A stretch of DNA of 64,000 nucleotides from Paralichthys olivaceus (GCF_024713975.1 NC_091102.1:20619001-20683000); one strand, 5' to 3'. Numbered from the stretch's first letter, positions 40,101 through 53,051 are shown. A program made the numbers and translations. The notes: generated from the sequence alone by a model not told the origin.

Positions 40101-42979
40101 CTAGACCACCAATCTTCTTGGCTTTCAGCAAGATTTTCCCCTTCAGTTCCTGCAATGAACACCGATAATATAATAATATATAGAAATATATAGAACTATA
40201 ATAATGAGCACAACAGAAAACGTCTACTTGTATCCACCTTTCTTTTATTGTTCTGTTTATTTCCTTTGCTGCTGAACAGGTGTTGTGATGTGAGACGGAG
40301 CAGAACAAACTGACTCAGAGTTCACCACCATCATCATCACTTGTCTTCAGCACCCAGACTGCTCATAAAGGTGCTCCATCTTCTGGAATTTTGCTTTCTC
40401 CTAACTAAATGCAGCACTGTTGTGCTATTTAATTGGCAAAATCCTCTATGGACTTCTGCAAAGCAATTATCTACCATTACTTGAAGTTAGCATTGATTGT
40501 CCTAAGTGCTCTAATGGACGAGAGTTTGGAAGGTAGACCATTGCTTTTATGATCAGCGTGAAATGGATAACAAGGTACAGATCGACCATGAATCTTTAAA
40601 ATGTCTCTGAAGTGGTCATGAAATAGGCTTCCCTCTGATCAGGCAGGCTGTCCTCTGTAGATGTTTGATTCCCAAAATATATTTTACTGACTGAAGTGGA
40701 CTTTTTACTGGAACCTCACATTAGGCTTTAAAAAAATTGTTGTTACTCAGAGTAGGTCAGGTTTTCTTTTGCTTACCAGTCCTTTACATGGAAAATCTGC
40801 AGCCCGATATTTTAATATATACGTAATACATACATAATTTGAATTGTGCTAAAAAATATATCTTTCTATTTGGGTGTGAATATTTTTGTATATGCGTAGC
40901 CTTTATAAAATAACCATATTCATTTCATCTCTCTAATAAAACACATCCTCGGATTCAAAGCTATATGCCTATTTTCAGCAAAATAATCGACAAACAACAG
41001 AAATTAGACATGACCTAACTGACAAAACCAACCAGATCTAACGTCAGTGACGATGAGCATGAGCCAAAAGCCCACAGTGTAAAATCACGGAGACTGCTAA
41101 TGTGATGGCTCAGGCCAAGAAAAAACGAAAATGTGAAGTGATCAGGCCTGAATGGTGCAACACTAGAAGGAGGGGAAAAAAATGCTAGAGATCGGGGAAG
41201 AAGAATGATTTACCAGTCACAAACATTAGAACTCTCGCTGTGCACAATCAGAACAGTGACCACGCCTTTGCTGTCAACTTGCAGCAAAACTGCACTGACA
41301 GGCAACTGTGAGAAATGAAACATTCAACAAGATGCTTTCCTCTCAGCTACAAGTTGTATTTCACACGGGCCCAATATGGCGTCGCAAGTGGGGCTGACTG
41401 GCCTGCTGAGAGCAGTTAAGGCTCCTGATTATTATATGAAGGCATTCACCAGCACAGCGACTCCATTGATGAGTTGGAAAAACATTGGACGATGTTGTGA
41501 TGACACACAAGTATGTGTCTGGAAAGTTCAGATGTTAGTTTTTTTTTTCAGCCATCCATGATAGTGGTTCTAGAGATTGTTGTTGTTGTTCAAAGTTGCT
41601 TTGACACTGACGTTGATGAAGTTCAGACCTAAATATCTCAATAACTACTGGATGAATTAACGGCCCTCATTGTAATGGTAAGTGTTCTGTAGTCATTACA
41701 TTTCCAGTCTTGTCGACCACTCAAAGCATTTTACAGTACAAACCACATATAGCCATCTGCAGCTCTTCTATGCTGCACTCTTTCTATCACACAACAGTCA
41801 TACATTGTCGGCACAACCATCAGGGGGAATTTGGAGTTCAACCTCTTGCTCAGGGACTGCAGACTGGAGCAGGGATTGAACCGCTGACATTATGGTTAGC
41901 GGACAACCCACCGTAAGCTGGACCCTTTTTGGTTTTTGATGAAATGTGTCTGTAATCATTGTATTGAATGCAACAAAATCAGACTCCCCCTGATTCTGGT
42001 CTGACATTTCTTCCATCATCAAAACTGCAACATGTCCAATACTTTGATTGATTTCTCCCTTTGTCTTTATTAAGTCTGACCATTACAGCCTCTCAGAGTC
42101 ATTAGCATGTGTATTTCTACAGCTTCACGACACGTTGAAAACCCAAACACATTCTAACCTGTGGAGAAGGAAGCTGCTGAGGCGTCTGTCCGTCCAGCAA
42201 GGTGGTCAGTAATGTGTCACCCAAGATTTGGCGGAGGTGCTGAGCCATGAGCGCCTGCTGCTCGACGCCACAGTGATTCTCTAGGGACAGAATGACTGGG
42301 AAGTCTGATGCCTGTCAAGCAAAGACGCAACACATCACATACGTTTCTGCAATACTTCAAAACTGTTTTCCTCAACACATGGTGTAAAAAGTTGGGTCGG
42401 AAAGTTGGAGACACATGAGAAGTTCCTGGTTGTTTTCCATGCAGGTCAAGTTAGGGAAGGGAATCTGTGATTTCAGCAGCAGGGAAGGTTACAAACTGTT
42501 CTATCTGAGCTTTTTCTATTCACACACACAGGGTTGTGCATGTAAGCTCAAACGATCATTTAGCTCAGCTGTGAATTCTGCCAACACCCAAATACAGTGC
42601 AGATGGTGGAGGTTGTAATTTCCTTAGCGCTACTCACAGCACTGAAAAACATAGGCAGCAACTTTGGATAGTTCTTTAAATGAATGCATCTGGAAAGATA
42701 TGTTGCTTTAACACTTTTTAAACCAGACTGTGCTGCATGCTGGGAACCAGTGCAGGTTTGTCTGTGTGATCTGAGTGAACTACCTCTTCATAAGCAAATA
42801 GTGAGTGTGCTGCCCACCTTGAAGGCGTATTCTTTGAGTGTTGAAATGATGTCTCTAAAAAGAATCTTCGAAGTCAAAGTGTGACCATGATACACAACAG
42901 GCTCCCCATCACTGCCGTCCCAGGAGTCCACCTCTACACAGCGACAGCCTCTTTTCAGGGCCCTGCGCACACACACGCG

Positions 42980-43036
<57 letters not shown>

Positions 43037-46000
43037 TAGGATAGGCTTCTATTATCTCATGGTTACCTTCAGTAAAACTTTTTTTCAGTTAATTTCTAGT
43101 GAGAGTGTATATATTAATAAGCAGGCATACATTTGTGCATGTATCTCATCTTCTGTTGCTTTGACTTATTTAATTTTCTCAGTTTATTAATGGCCGCTCC
43201 TCCACTTGAACCAACATCTTTTATTCTCAGTCTTTTCATGTCTAACTGTAGGTTGCTCTTTCCATTTCTGAGGTTTCCTGTATTGCTACTTTCCATTTCT
43301 GAACTGAAAGACTTTATGGTTTTTACCAGTTTTACCAGTTATTTGCTTCAAGGCTGAGATTCCAAGTATTCTATACAGATACTGATTATGTGCTTGCTTA
43401 GCTCTGGTGGTGTTATCCAAGAAAAATGTTCAAAGGATTTATTGGTTTATCATATTCAAAATACAAATAGATGCAAGTACATTTTATAACGGGGCAAAAA
43501 GTGTGTGAGTGGTTTGACAGTATGTCCTCAAATTTTTTCTGGTATCTGGTTTCACTAATGTATTAATTTGTGAATGTTCATTGCAGTGATGTGTGTTCAT
43601 CTCTCTCTCTCAAGTATACAAATCAAGATGTGTCGATCTTTAATGGCATTGTCTAAGCTCTAATCATGTGTGGTGTGTGTGTGTGCTCCTCACTGGATGT
43701 AGGCCTCGAGGCTGCTGTGTCCTCGGAGCTGGTCCTCCAGGAGGTATGTGTTGTGTGAGGAGGAGATGAAGTAGTGGCTGAGTGGCTGGCTCATGTCCTG
43801 GTAAAGGACACGATGCTCAGGTTTAAATATGGAGCCCTCCTGGGAGCACAGGTACATCTGGAAGCCATCGAGAGACATGGCACCTTGCTTCTTGGCTGCA
43901 CAGAGAAATACAACAAAAACAACAACATCACAATCCAGATGTTTTTGACTGAATAACTTTGATAGTCATACAAACAATCAACTCACAAAACCTGCATGTC
44001 ATTGGACTGTCCCGAGGGAAATTTAAATTTGCAATCTAAACTATAATCCATTGTTTTGAAACTGAAATAAAAAGCAAACTTTTACACAAAAATGTATTAA
44101 ATTAAAGTTGGGCCCTTCTCGACATCAGTGACCTTCTCAGTGTTTGTTAAAAATACTAAATATTACCAGAATGTTGAACCAGAACACCACACATGAAGTA
44201 TAATGTTAATACAAACCTTCTGATCTACAGTAGATATCTTTGCATACATTCTTGCACATGTATGCGGTAATTGTAAATCATAAAAGGCAATAAAACTACT
44301 GCCATCTGGAAAATATTTGCATATTAAATATTAATTTATAATAAATATCTAATATTGATCTAATGGCTCTGTTATGACAGGAATAATGTGTGGCTGTATT
44401 TTAAATAAAACATGATAAAGATGCACTGCACTTAGTCACAACCACCTGTACCTGTCTCAGAGGGTTCGCAGCGATCGATCAGCTCCCGTGCATGCTGGGT
44501 ACTCTGCTCCCCCTCGTGCTGCTCCATCCTCAGAAAGCTCTCCAGCTCATCTAACAGTAATTTCTCTCCGTCTCCAGAGTAGTCCTGGAACACCTTCCAC
44601 ACTTCATCCCGCTGAGTCAGTATCTTGTAGAAGTGGACAAACTGCTCGATTTCCAAAGAGCCACTCTCTGACTTATCTGCCATCTGTGGGAATAAAGGAA
44701 GTTGAAAGAATGTCTTTTTCATGTTTTTGTAAATACTTTAGAAAATACATGCATTTAACACACAATTAAACAACCAAACTATGACAGTTTTCTTGTGGCA
44801 AAAGAACAAGAAATTAATTCATTTATTCATTCTGCTTCACCCTCACATTTTAACCCTCAGTTCATCTTACCGTAAAGAGATGGAGAGCATGTTCTTCATT
44901 CATGTCCACGTTCATCATTTTCAGCAGTTTCCGCACCTCTTTGAAATTCATCTTACCGTCTTTGTTCTTGTCAGCTTTCTGAAACCAGTCCCAGACCCAT
45001 CTGCAGAGGATGCTGAGGGAAACTTGGAAATGTTGTTGAATAAACACATTCTGCTGGTAAATCTCTTCAACACTGTGTCTCAGGTTTACAAGTTGCACTC
45101 AGTAATCATAAACTAGTTCTTAATGCAGAAGTGTCTTGGAGACTCACAACAGTTTCGCAGACGTGTGGAGCAGACTGCGAAAGAGCTTCATCCACCAGGC
45201 TGTCCGGATGCTAAACTCTCTCCCCTCACCCCCAAGGACTGAAGCATTCCCCCACTCCACACCACCACCATCAGTTGATCTCTGACACCTCCACCTCATG
45301 ATAACAAGAACTCCACCCCCCCCAAAGGACTTTACCATTCCGACACCACCACCGCATCATGCCCTACCACCTACATCACCTACCAACACACACCCTTACC
45401 TCCAAACAACAAGCACTGTGCTTAAAATTCACCTTAACTCCCTTTCAATGAGAACATGCATCAGTCACTTACTGTTGTCAATTCATCTGCTGTTTTTTTT
45501 AAGCTGATGTTTATTCTACATCTGCTGTAATTTGTACTGCTATTTTACTCATTCTGTGGATGAACATTACTTTTCATGAAGTATTTTGCATTTCTCCATC
45601 AACTTATGCACTCTTTTGTTTTGCACTACTCACATCCTATCTAATGTCACTTGAATTCTTAATATGTTGCATGTGATTTGTCTACTTTGTTTACACCAGG
45701 TATTAGAGAGAAACAGCAATTAAATTCGACTTAGATCTGGATTGAGAAAATAAGTTTTAAATCTTAAGTTCCTAAACTTATCTATACCTCAAGGAGGAAA
45801 TCAACTCCTGAAGCAACTTTCCTTTCTGTTTTAGATGATGCTCACATTTTACACATGCACGCTTCAGCTACAACCCAGAAACTGTTTTTCACTAACACCT
45901 AACACTGTGATCTAAAGCGGTAAAAGGATACTGGTCCAGCCTCTCCTTCTCGTCCATCGTCTGAGCCTTGTGAATTAACTTGCGCACCCCCTGGATCCAG

Positions 46001-47729
46001 GCCCGCGCCTCCTCTGGGGACTCAGCCACAAGGTCCAGGTTGCCTTGGCGACCATGAAACACCAAGGTGAAGCAGAGGTCAGCGGGGAACTCCTCGGCGA
46101 TGCTCAGCAGGACTTCTGACTGGTGGCCCTCACGCACGGCCTCCAACTCGGTCACTGAGACTGAAACAGGGTCATGACAAAAAAATTGTTAAGTGGAGGA
46201 TTACACTGCTTGAATTCTTTGTTGTGTGTTATATGCTTCTGTGTGTGCAGTTTGATATGAATGCTCAAAATGATCTAAACTCTTTAAAGTGACTCAAATA
46301 AACACAAAATCAAAACATATCTTGACCTAGATGTGTAAATAATTATTGAAGTACAGTTATATTTATAATTTTAATATAATACTTTGGTGCAATAAGTATC
46401 AACCCTTGGCTACATGATAAACTTAATGAAAACTTGCTGTTGTTTGGCACATTGTTTTTAGGGGGATTGTTATATCTATAGAGTTAAATGAGAAGACTGA
46501 CCCCTCACATACCTGTGCAGAAAATGCTGCTAAGCTTTAGCTTAGGATAGCATGAAGACTGGAAACAGAAGAAAGCAGCTTGCCTTGCTCCGTCTAAACG
46601 TAACAAGATCAGCCTGGTAACTTCCTGGAGTCTCTGCCGGTTGCCTGGCTACAGTTCCCGGCCATGACGTAACGCTTTACACAATGTTAGTTAAAGTCAT
46701 GGGGAAAGAGTTTGAGTTCATTGTGCAGCTAATCAAATGTCCAGTGTGTCCAGGGATCTATTTGCCAAAATTTAATATAAATTAATCCTAGTGATGTTTT
46801 CGCTAGTGGGTTTCATCTAAATTCTAAGAATTGTTGTGCTCTTTACCCTAGAATAGACCCCTTATATTTAAATACTTTTATTTACACAGGGAGCGGGTCC
46901 TCTCTACGGAGGCCACCATGTTTTTTACATTAGTCCAAACTGGACAAACTAAACACCTTTTGAGTTTTTATGACAACTGAAGCTACCACAGGTTCTCTTT
47001 CATGTTTGGGGGAGGGTGGGGTAAGGGCTGTTCGGCTGCAACATGAAAAATTCTACACAATGAACCTTTAATTCCAATTTTTTAAAGGTAATTTTGTTTC
47101 TAGCTTTAATAGGTTAATAATATTGGAGGGGCAGACAGGCAGGCTGTGGGAAACCTGAGTATGTAAACTGACTCCACAATTTCAAGAAACTTGAACTTAT
47201 TATACTCATATAATGTGGTATATTTACAGGCTAAGGCAAATGAATGAGACAATAGCTAAATCAGACCAATTATGCATGCTGTCATAAGTCCCCACGTCTC
47301 TACTCACAGGTGGAGTGACCTTTCCCAGCCCATCTGGATTTGTACCAGATGGTCAGGCCGTCCTCCAGGAGGCGGAAATGCCGCGGCTTCTTCCATGAAC
47401 GGGACTTTACTTTCCTCAGAGTCGACCCCGCCATCATCACCTTGACATGTGGGTCATCTCGGATACCTGCACACAGTGATGTTACAAGTCACATGTCAAA
47501 ACTGTCATACCTTGGACTCTGCACCATCAGAAGTGGCCATAGACAGGAATAGTAGGCACCTGTTTCACATGAATGATTGTAATGCTTCTGATTTAATAAG
47601 GATACAAACTAATTGAAATGCTATGACATCAAAAATCTTTAAACAAATTGTAAAATCATCTCATTGTCCAGCTTCAGTCAGAATGAATAATATTTACTCA
47701 CCAGAGCCTTCAGGATCCATCGCTAACAT
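37169..47729 (-). CDS. plcd4: Phospholipase C delta-4
   Basis: Fifteen coding exons on the minus strand: 47729-47702, 47466-47308, 46160-45932, 45000-44871, 44683-44452, 43895-43694, 42962-42818, 42311-42159, 40149-39979, 39146-38990, 38780-38664, 38196-38018, 37858-37726, 37599-37450, 37260-37169. All GT-AG and in phase; 758 aa (human 762). Order: PH domain (about 10-125), EF-hands (about 140-270, first loop [12 protein letters not shown] canonical), catalytic X box with His307, Glu337, Asp339, His352 and Glu386 all present, acidic X-Y linker (about 445-480), Y box (to about 610), C2 (about 630-750). It hydrolyses PIP2 to IP3 and diacylglycerol at membranes, activated by calcium. The first in-frame ATG (47729) is in a poor context; the second (47720, giving 755 aa) is strong. 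Teleosts can have plcd4a and plcd4b; which this is cannot be told here. Confidence 0.95.
41671..41915 (-). mobile_element. tRNA-derived SINE copy (minus)
   Basis: Read on the plus strand it runs GTCGACCACTCAAAGCATTT, a middle with CTCTTGCTCAGGGACTGCAG-like words, and GATTGAACCGCTGACATTAT then GGTTAGCGGACAACCCACC. It is therefore the reverse of the family seen at 2.94-3.20 kb, with a B-box relative GGTTCAATCC on the minus strand. It lies in plcd4 intron 8. Confidence 0.7.
42967..43034. repeat. (AC)n(GC)n(AC)n microsatellite at a splice site
   Basis: An alternating purine-pyrimidine run: AC at 42967-42976, CG to about 42988, then about 23 AC units to 43034. It begins four bases from the plcd4 exon 7 acceptor, so on the transcribed strand it forms the last roughly 70 bases of intron 6 as UG/CG repeats. 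Such runs can adopt Z-DNA. Confidence 0.95.
45140..45735 (+). mobile_element. 5'-truncated LINE remnant (L2-like)
   Basis: On the plus strand the first part translates as [12 protein letters not shown]...[10 protein letters not shown], the usual C-terminal end of the reverse-transcriptase polyprotein in L2/CR1-type fish LINEs. It is followed by a C-rich 3' UTR with CCACC repeats and TTTTGCACTACTC, then a tail ending in AATTAAATTCGAC. It lies in plcd4 intron 3, opposite to the gene. The reading frame ends in the fragment, so it is inactive. Confidence 0.6.
46735..47072 (+). mobile_element. MITE copy B
   Basis: Same family as copies A and C. Left end GTCCAGTGTGTCCAGGGATC, interior GGGAGCGGGTCCTCTCTACG and GGAGGCCACCATG, right end ATTCTACACAATGAACCTTT then AA. 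The left inverted repeat is worn, the right one clear. It lies in plcd4 intron 2. Confidence 0.7.
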
Positions 47730-47737
47730 CGAATCAT
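47723..47737 (-). promoter_or_regulatory. Overlapping uORF in plcd4 leader
   Basis: ATG ATT CGA TGT TAG on the minus strand: a four-codon upstream frame whose ATG (47737) has G at -3 and whose stop overlaps the second codon of the annotated plcd4 frame. A ribosome using it would pass the first plcd4 ATG and stop three bases before the second ATG (47720). Confidence 0.5.
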
Positions 47738-49558
47738 GCCAAAGGAAATTTGCTGCTAAAAAGAAACAGATGTTGGTGAGATGACATATTTGTCCGTTTC
47801 TGAACAAAAATAAACATTACAGAAAACTTCTTTGCTCATCCAGCTGCTCACAGTATAATATCAATCTTCATTTGTGGTTTGCTGAGAATTGTCAACAGTA
47901 GCAGCCTGGATCATATTGTTAGTTACACACACTTCATATTCTCTCTTTTTGGCTCGTTCAATATATCATTGTAAGGAATCTTGATTGGAGTTGTTCAGGA
48001 AGGACACGAGTGCTTCATTGTGTCCAGAGAGGATTTCCATGCCGATCCAGGGAAGTGAAACCTCCATCCATCAGAATAACCTGTTGACTCTCACAAAATC
48101 ATTTTGTCGGGTGGCAGATAGTGAGAAGAATTACGAAGATCCGGACACGGACCCTTGTGTTGTGAGTTAGTGCAGTGCTAAAGTGTGCCTGAGCAGAGTA
48201 CTGAGTAGACACCAGCTACTCTGCAGTTTCTGACCCTGACGTCTGTGATACAGAACCTGAGCAAAAAGAAAAAACATCATGGAAGATGAAAAAGGGAGGG
48301 ACACTAGCTCAATCTTTAAGTATTTAGTTGACTGGAGTATCAGCAGTGGTTGTTCTCTTATCCCGACGTCACTTTAAGGTTTAAGAGTCAGCATTTAAAT
48401 CTGGATCCTGTCTCGCCATCAGTTTTCACTCATTCATTAGCAGAAAGCCCACTGAAAGGCCTGTCCTTGGTCTGTGTGCTGACATAGAAAAAATACACAC
48501 ACTCAGCAGTCTGTGCTTCTTACATCAGCCTGGTTAAACAGAAACCAGGAGCAGACAGATTATTATTTTAAGTTTTTATTTAACCACATCTGATTGGAGT
48601 GAAATCATTCTAAGATCCCAGATTTTTTTTTATTATTAAGAATGAAAACCCCAAAACATGGAGCTGTTATCCAGTTTACTATACTCTTAACATTGTTACA
48701 CACACACATGGGTTGAGCTGTGCCTTGGAAAACTGTCTTTTGTTTGTCTTCTTCTCTGGTGCGGTGGCCACATTGGTGCAGAATATATTTACCCCTGCAG
48801 TGGTTGGCTGACATGTCAATACCACCGAATAACAAATCTGATATAGAATGACTGTGTGAACTGCTGATTTAGGATCAGCCTGGAGGATGGCAGTTTTATG
48901 TTCATTGATCTTAAATCAAAGTTGCTTTCCTGGTTTTCCTACATGGACGCCACATTTGGTGCATGCAAGAAGGTAGACAACATTGCTGGAGAGTTTTTTT
49001 GCAGTAAGAGTATGCAGCACTATTGCAGCAAGGGAAAAAAACTGTGGCATAGCTCAGACGTCCAAGTTAGCAGAAACACTTGTGTCCACATTGGTTGTCT
49101 TTACTTATCCATCCTCTGATTAAGATTTCGGTTAAATACAAATACACACAAACTATGGTATCAAAAAATCTGCCACACATCACCATGTTAGCACTGGCAT
49201 TGCCAGTATGTTGGCATTTAATCCAAAATACCTCCTCACAGAGCTGCTGGCATGACTGGCTGGCCAGCTTTATTAATGTTGCCTAAAACCACACATTCTA
49301 TCTTAACACGTTCATTCAAGTGTCTCATTAGAAGCAGAACTGATACACAATAAGACAGCTTATCAGTAGAGGCTGATAAACTTCTGTTATCTCTGTTGTT
49401 GGCCGATAAACCTGGATCAGACTCATCTGGAAATGGGATGGTTTTCTGAAGTCTGTTTATGTGTGTTCCTGTCCGACAGCTATCCTTTCCTTCCACTGTC
49501 TCCTGAAACAACAAGATCTAATCTGAAGGTCTCCATGTTTCACAGCCCCCTGTGCCAG

Positions 49559-49559
49559 C

Positions 49560-49617
<58 letters not shown>
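49559..49617. repeat. Poly(C)-(AC)n microsatellite
   Basis: About 17 C residues followed by about 21 AC units, within the plcd4 5' intron. Confidence 0.95.
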
Positions 49618-50469
49618 ATAGTTCTCACCACAGCATGACTGAGGTGGTGCAAGGAATGTATTCACAGTTGCCTCACAATGTAAAATCACACTCTGCACTG
49701 AGGAAACCGACTAACTGTGAAAGTGAGGCTTATTTTCCACAGCTAGTTGCTCCATAAATTAAAGTCTGCTTTTTATGTGTAGAGTTTTCTCTGCACAGCC
49801 ACGTCAAAGACCAGATTTACTTTCCATCCCAGACTTTCAGTTTTTTCTGCTGGCAGTTCAACACAACCTCCTTCAGAATTCAGGTCCAGACATTTAAGCT
49901 CCAGTCAGGTCACATGGTGTTTTATTTTTGGGGCCATGGGTAAGAGTTTTGGACTGACTCTCATCACAAGTGAGTCACACTGGGCAACTTTTTTAAGGGA
50001 GTTCACTGACCACGCACAGACACACAAAGACATGACTCATGAGGATATGTGTCAGGAAGGAAACTGGGAGTAAACAAGTCAGTGATGAAGACTAACAACT
50101 TATGGACTGTATGTTATGTGCATGTAGTATTTACTTTAGATTTAAATCACTGTTATCCCATATAAGAATATGCCCTTTATGGTTTGGTGGGATTTGTATC
50201 CTGTGATTTACCCATCACCTTCCCCCTGCACACAGTTATGTGAAGAATTCAACAAACATGTGATAAGGCTCTGTCCGTCCAATAAAATCCATGTATAAGT
50301 CCAAATCCCAGAGGGGAGGGAGGCTTGTGCAGACTAAATTAGAACCAGATACAGTAATATGAGACATGAAAGCATCACAACAGCAAAGCCTGCATGCCAC
50401 TGCAGCTAAAGAAAGGCAGAATGACAACAATTAGGATCTGTCTTTGGCAAGAAAAAAAATGATACTCAC

Positions 50470-50535
50470 CAAAAGTAGAGATTTCACTGGGGATGTTATT
50501 AGTCAGCCCTTCAGAGCTACTCTCCCAGAAAGGGC
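50470..50535 (-). other. Putative noncoding first exon of plcd4
   Basis: On the minus strand the sequence reaches a strong donor, TTTTG|GTGAGTATC, at 50470/50469. Joined to the acceptor before 47755 it carries an in-frame stop (TGA at about 50540) and no in-frame ATG before the plcd4 start, so it would be leader only. The 5' limit is unknown; the figure given is only to the in-frame stop region. Upstream to 50.9 kb is C- and purine-rich, as in promoters. Confidence 0.4.
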
Positions 50536-50899
50536 CTCATACGGTGAAGGGTGAGATCCGGGGAGGTATGTACAGCACTTTGGATATTGAGGTCCAGATG
50601 AAGGAGAGTCCAGGGACTGTTAGCTGAGCTCAGGGCATAAGAAGACCGGGAGCGTCCAGAGGGGGAATCTGGCTCAGCCTCTCTCCTCCCCTCTATCCTC
50701 AGTCTTACTGCTGGGTCAGAGAAACCTGATTCCCTAGTCACTGCTGCCACACACTGGTAAGCTCCACTCCCACCACTCCTCCACCTCCTCCCCCCTCCCC
50801 ACCAGCCTTCCTTCCTTTCCTGCCACTCCCTCACGCGCCATCTGCAGACCCTTCACTGCATCCAGTGAAGGTCGCTTCCCTCATCCTCAGCTTTTCCTC

Positions 50900-53045
50900 A
50901 ATCTGTGCGTCCTCCTCTCAAATTCTCCGGGTGGTTGCGGGTGCTGTGCAGAACCTCACTCTCGTGTTTCTGTTTCAACACTGATAACAGGCAACACAAT
51001 TCCGGGAAGACGTGAAGCCAAATTATAAAACATACAGAAATGTCATACCACATGAACAAAAACTCCCTCCCTGACTGAGGCCAAATCTCCGATAATATTG
51101 GAAGATAGCAAGAAACTGATAGATACTGGAGGAGCTGGCAGGACGCCACATGCTGCGGAGAGGAGCTCTGAGTCACACAGCAGTTTATATATTGTTTCAG
51201 ATAAATATTTCTCAGCTGGATGTGAGAATGCAACGATTATTGTTTGGTTTGAATCTAACCTGCAAATAGATCCGACAATATGGACTTTCCACATTGTGAA
51301 TCCTGTCAAACTAATGTACTCCTCCATTTGCAAGGCTCTCTGAACCAGACCCATTATGACTGCAGCTCTTGCCTCATAAACAGACAAAAAAAATCACGAT
51401 ATGTTCTTAGGAACAATGTCCCAGGGGCATCAGATTTGCTCTCAAATGGAAGGCTTGAGTGAAGGTGTTTCCGTGATGCCTGTCTCAGTCATTGTAAGGA
51501 TAATGGAACCGATGGGGGCAACAATCTGTTAATGTACTGCTAAAAGGAAACGAGATCTCATGAGTGAATTCTGTGAGGCTGTTAGACGGAGCACTCAGAG
51601 AGCACAGGTGAGTATCTCTGCTATCTGAGTGAAGCCAACTTAAATATGGCTTCTGAACTTTCAGTGAATCATCCCCCACTTTCAAAAAAATCCTTTCCGT
51701 AACAAGATGTTTTTCTCTTCCTTTGATTAAAAAGCATCACTGATCAAAATGTTTGTCGGACGTTCCATATTGTACCAAGTCACAAATATACTGTAGAGCT
51801 GTTGTGTTGACAATGAAATAGCAACGATGAATAATTTCAGACATTTCATCAGCTGAAAAAGACAAATATTATAGGATTCAGTGCTTTTGTCTCTTGAATT
51901 GTTTTAAAGTGGATAGCTTTGGCTTTTGGTCAGACAAAACAAGTTCTCACAGAAATTATGATGGGATTCATTCTGCACTAATTTAACCAATAGGAAAAAA
52001 TAAAAAGTAGTTGCAAATCCTAATCAAACCTATAGTGGACTCAAACCAAGGCTGGGTGGGGTGTTTCTGCAGCGAGTTAAAATCTTCTCCTCGTGAACTT
52101 GTGGGGTTTTACAATCCACATCACATCAAGTCAGGTCTAAATTGCCCATAGCTGTGACTGCTCTGTGTTTGTGTCAGCCATGAAACAGACTGTTGACCGG
52201 ATCAGGCCATACCCCACTTCCCCACAGCAAAAAGCAACAATGGATAACATTTCCTGTCACTGGTCCCACAAGATAAAAACTTTTTTCAAAATCATTCATC
52301 ATTATGCCTTTGAGTATTTCCTCTTTTCACATGTCAATATTAGGTGACTAGTATTATTAGAGTGAAAAACTGTTTATTTATGAAAATGTTTGATCAGCTT
52401 CTGAGATTTCTTACTGTGCCACCAAATACAGTAACAGTAAAAACAAAGCACAGTGAAACACATTCACTGTTTGTAAACTGCTAGATATTACATCAGTCCA
52501 GAGGCTTTGGTGGCAAAAAAAGAGGCAAGTCTTATAGATTAAAAAGTATTTGCTAGTCACAGTGAAGTGAAAAGTTCAAAGTTGAGAGTGATATTTTAGG
52601 GTTGATATCACCAACATCTCACCAACGTAATCATATAAGTACAGACCTGAATGTTGAGAGACATGCAGATATTCCAATCTACTGCAGCAAAACATGTTTC
52701 ATAGGCTGCATTTTTACTACATTTTATTATTTATAATTCTCAGTGAAAATAACTGTTCCAAGAATTGTAATTTTTGTAATAGTTTTGTAAAGCTGCAAGA
52801 TATCATACACAGTTATACCTTAATACAAATCAACCAATGTCTGAGGTCTCTTGCCAAACTTTTGTCACATTTATGTCAAACACAAATACTAGCCAATGTC
52901 AGTATCAGCTTTGAAAATCTATTTATGGATCTATATCTGCCAGGGTCTTAATAAGAAGCCTTTCAGGTGTGATAGCAGCCTCAAGTGGAGGTGATGACAC
53001 ACATTTGAAGATTTCCATCCATCCAAAAGCAAAATATCTTCCTCT
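50900..53045. other. plcd4-cnot9 intergenic spacer
   Basis: AT-rich sequence upstream of plcd4 and downstream of cnot9. Some may be cnot9 3' UTR if a distal poly(A) site is used (for example TTTATT on plus near 52.37 kb). I see no exon pair, RNA gene or named repeat. A 114-codon open frame on the minus strand at 51.04-51.39 kb shows no recognisable domain. Confidence 0.5.
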
Positions 53046-53051
53046 TTTATT
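53046..53051 (-). terminator. cnot9 poly(A) signal candidate
   Basis: AATAAA on the minus strand, 121 bases after the cnot9 stop. More distal hexamers exist, and vertebrate cnot9 transcripts often have longer 3' UTRs. Confidence 0.45.

Noticed and set aside
50517-50834. 105-codon minus-strand frame (MREWQERKEG...) upstream of plcd4
   Set aside because: Low-complexity, purine-rich leader or promoter sequence; not in frame with plcd4 across the inferred donor and no known domain.
51043-51387. 114-codon minus-strand frame in the plcd4-cnot9 spacer
   Set aside because: No recognisable family or flanking exon structure; length is within chance for this much sequence.
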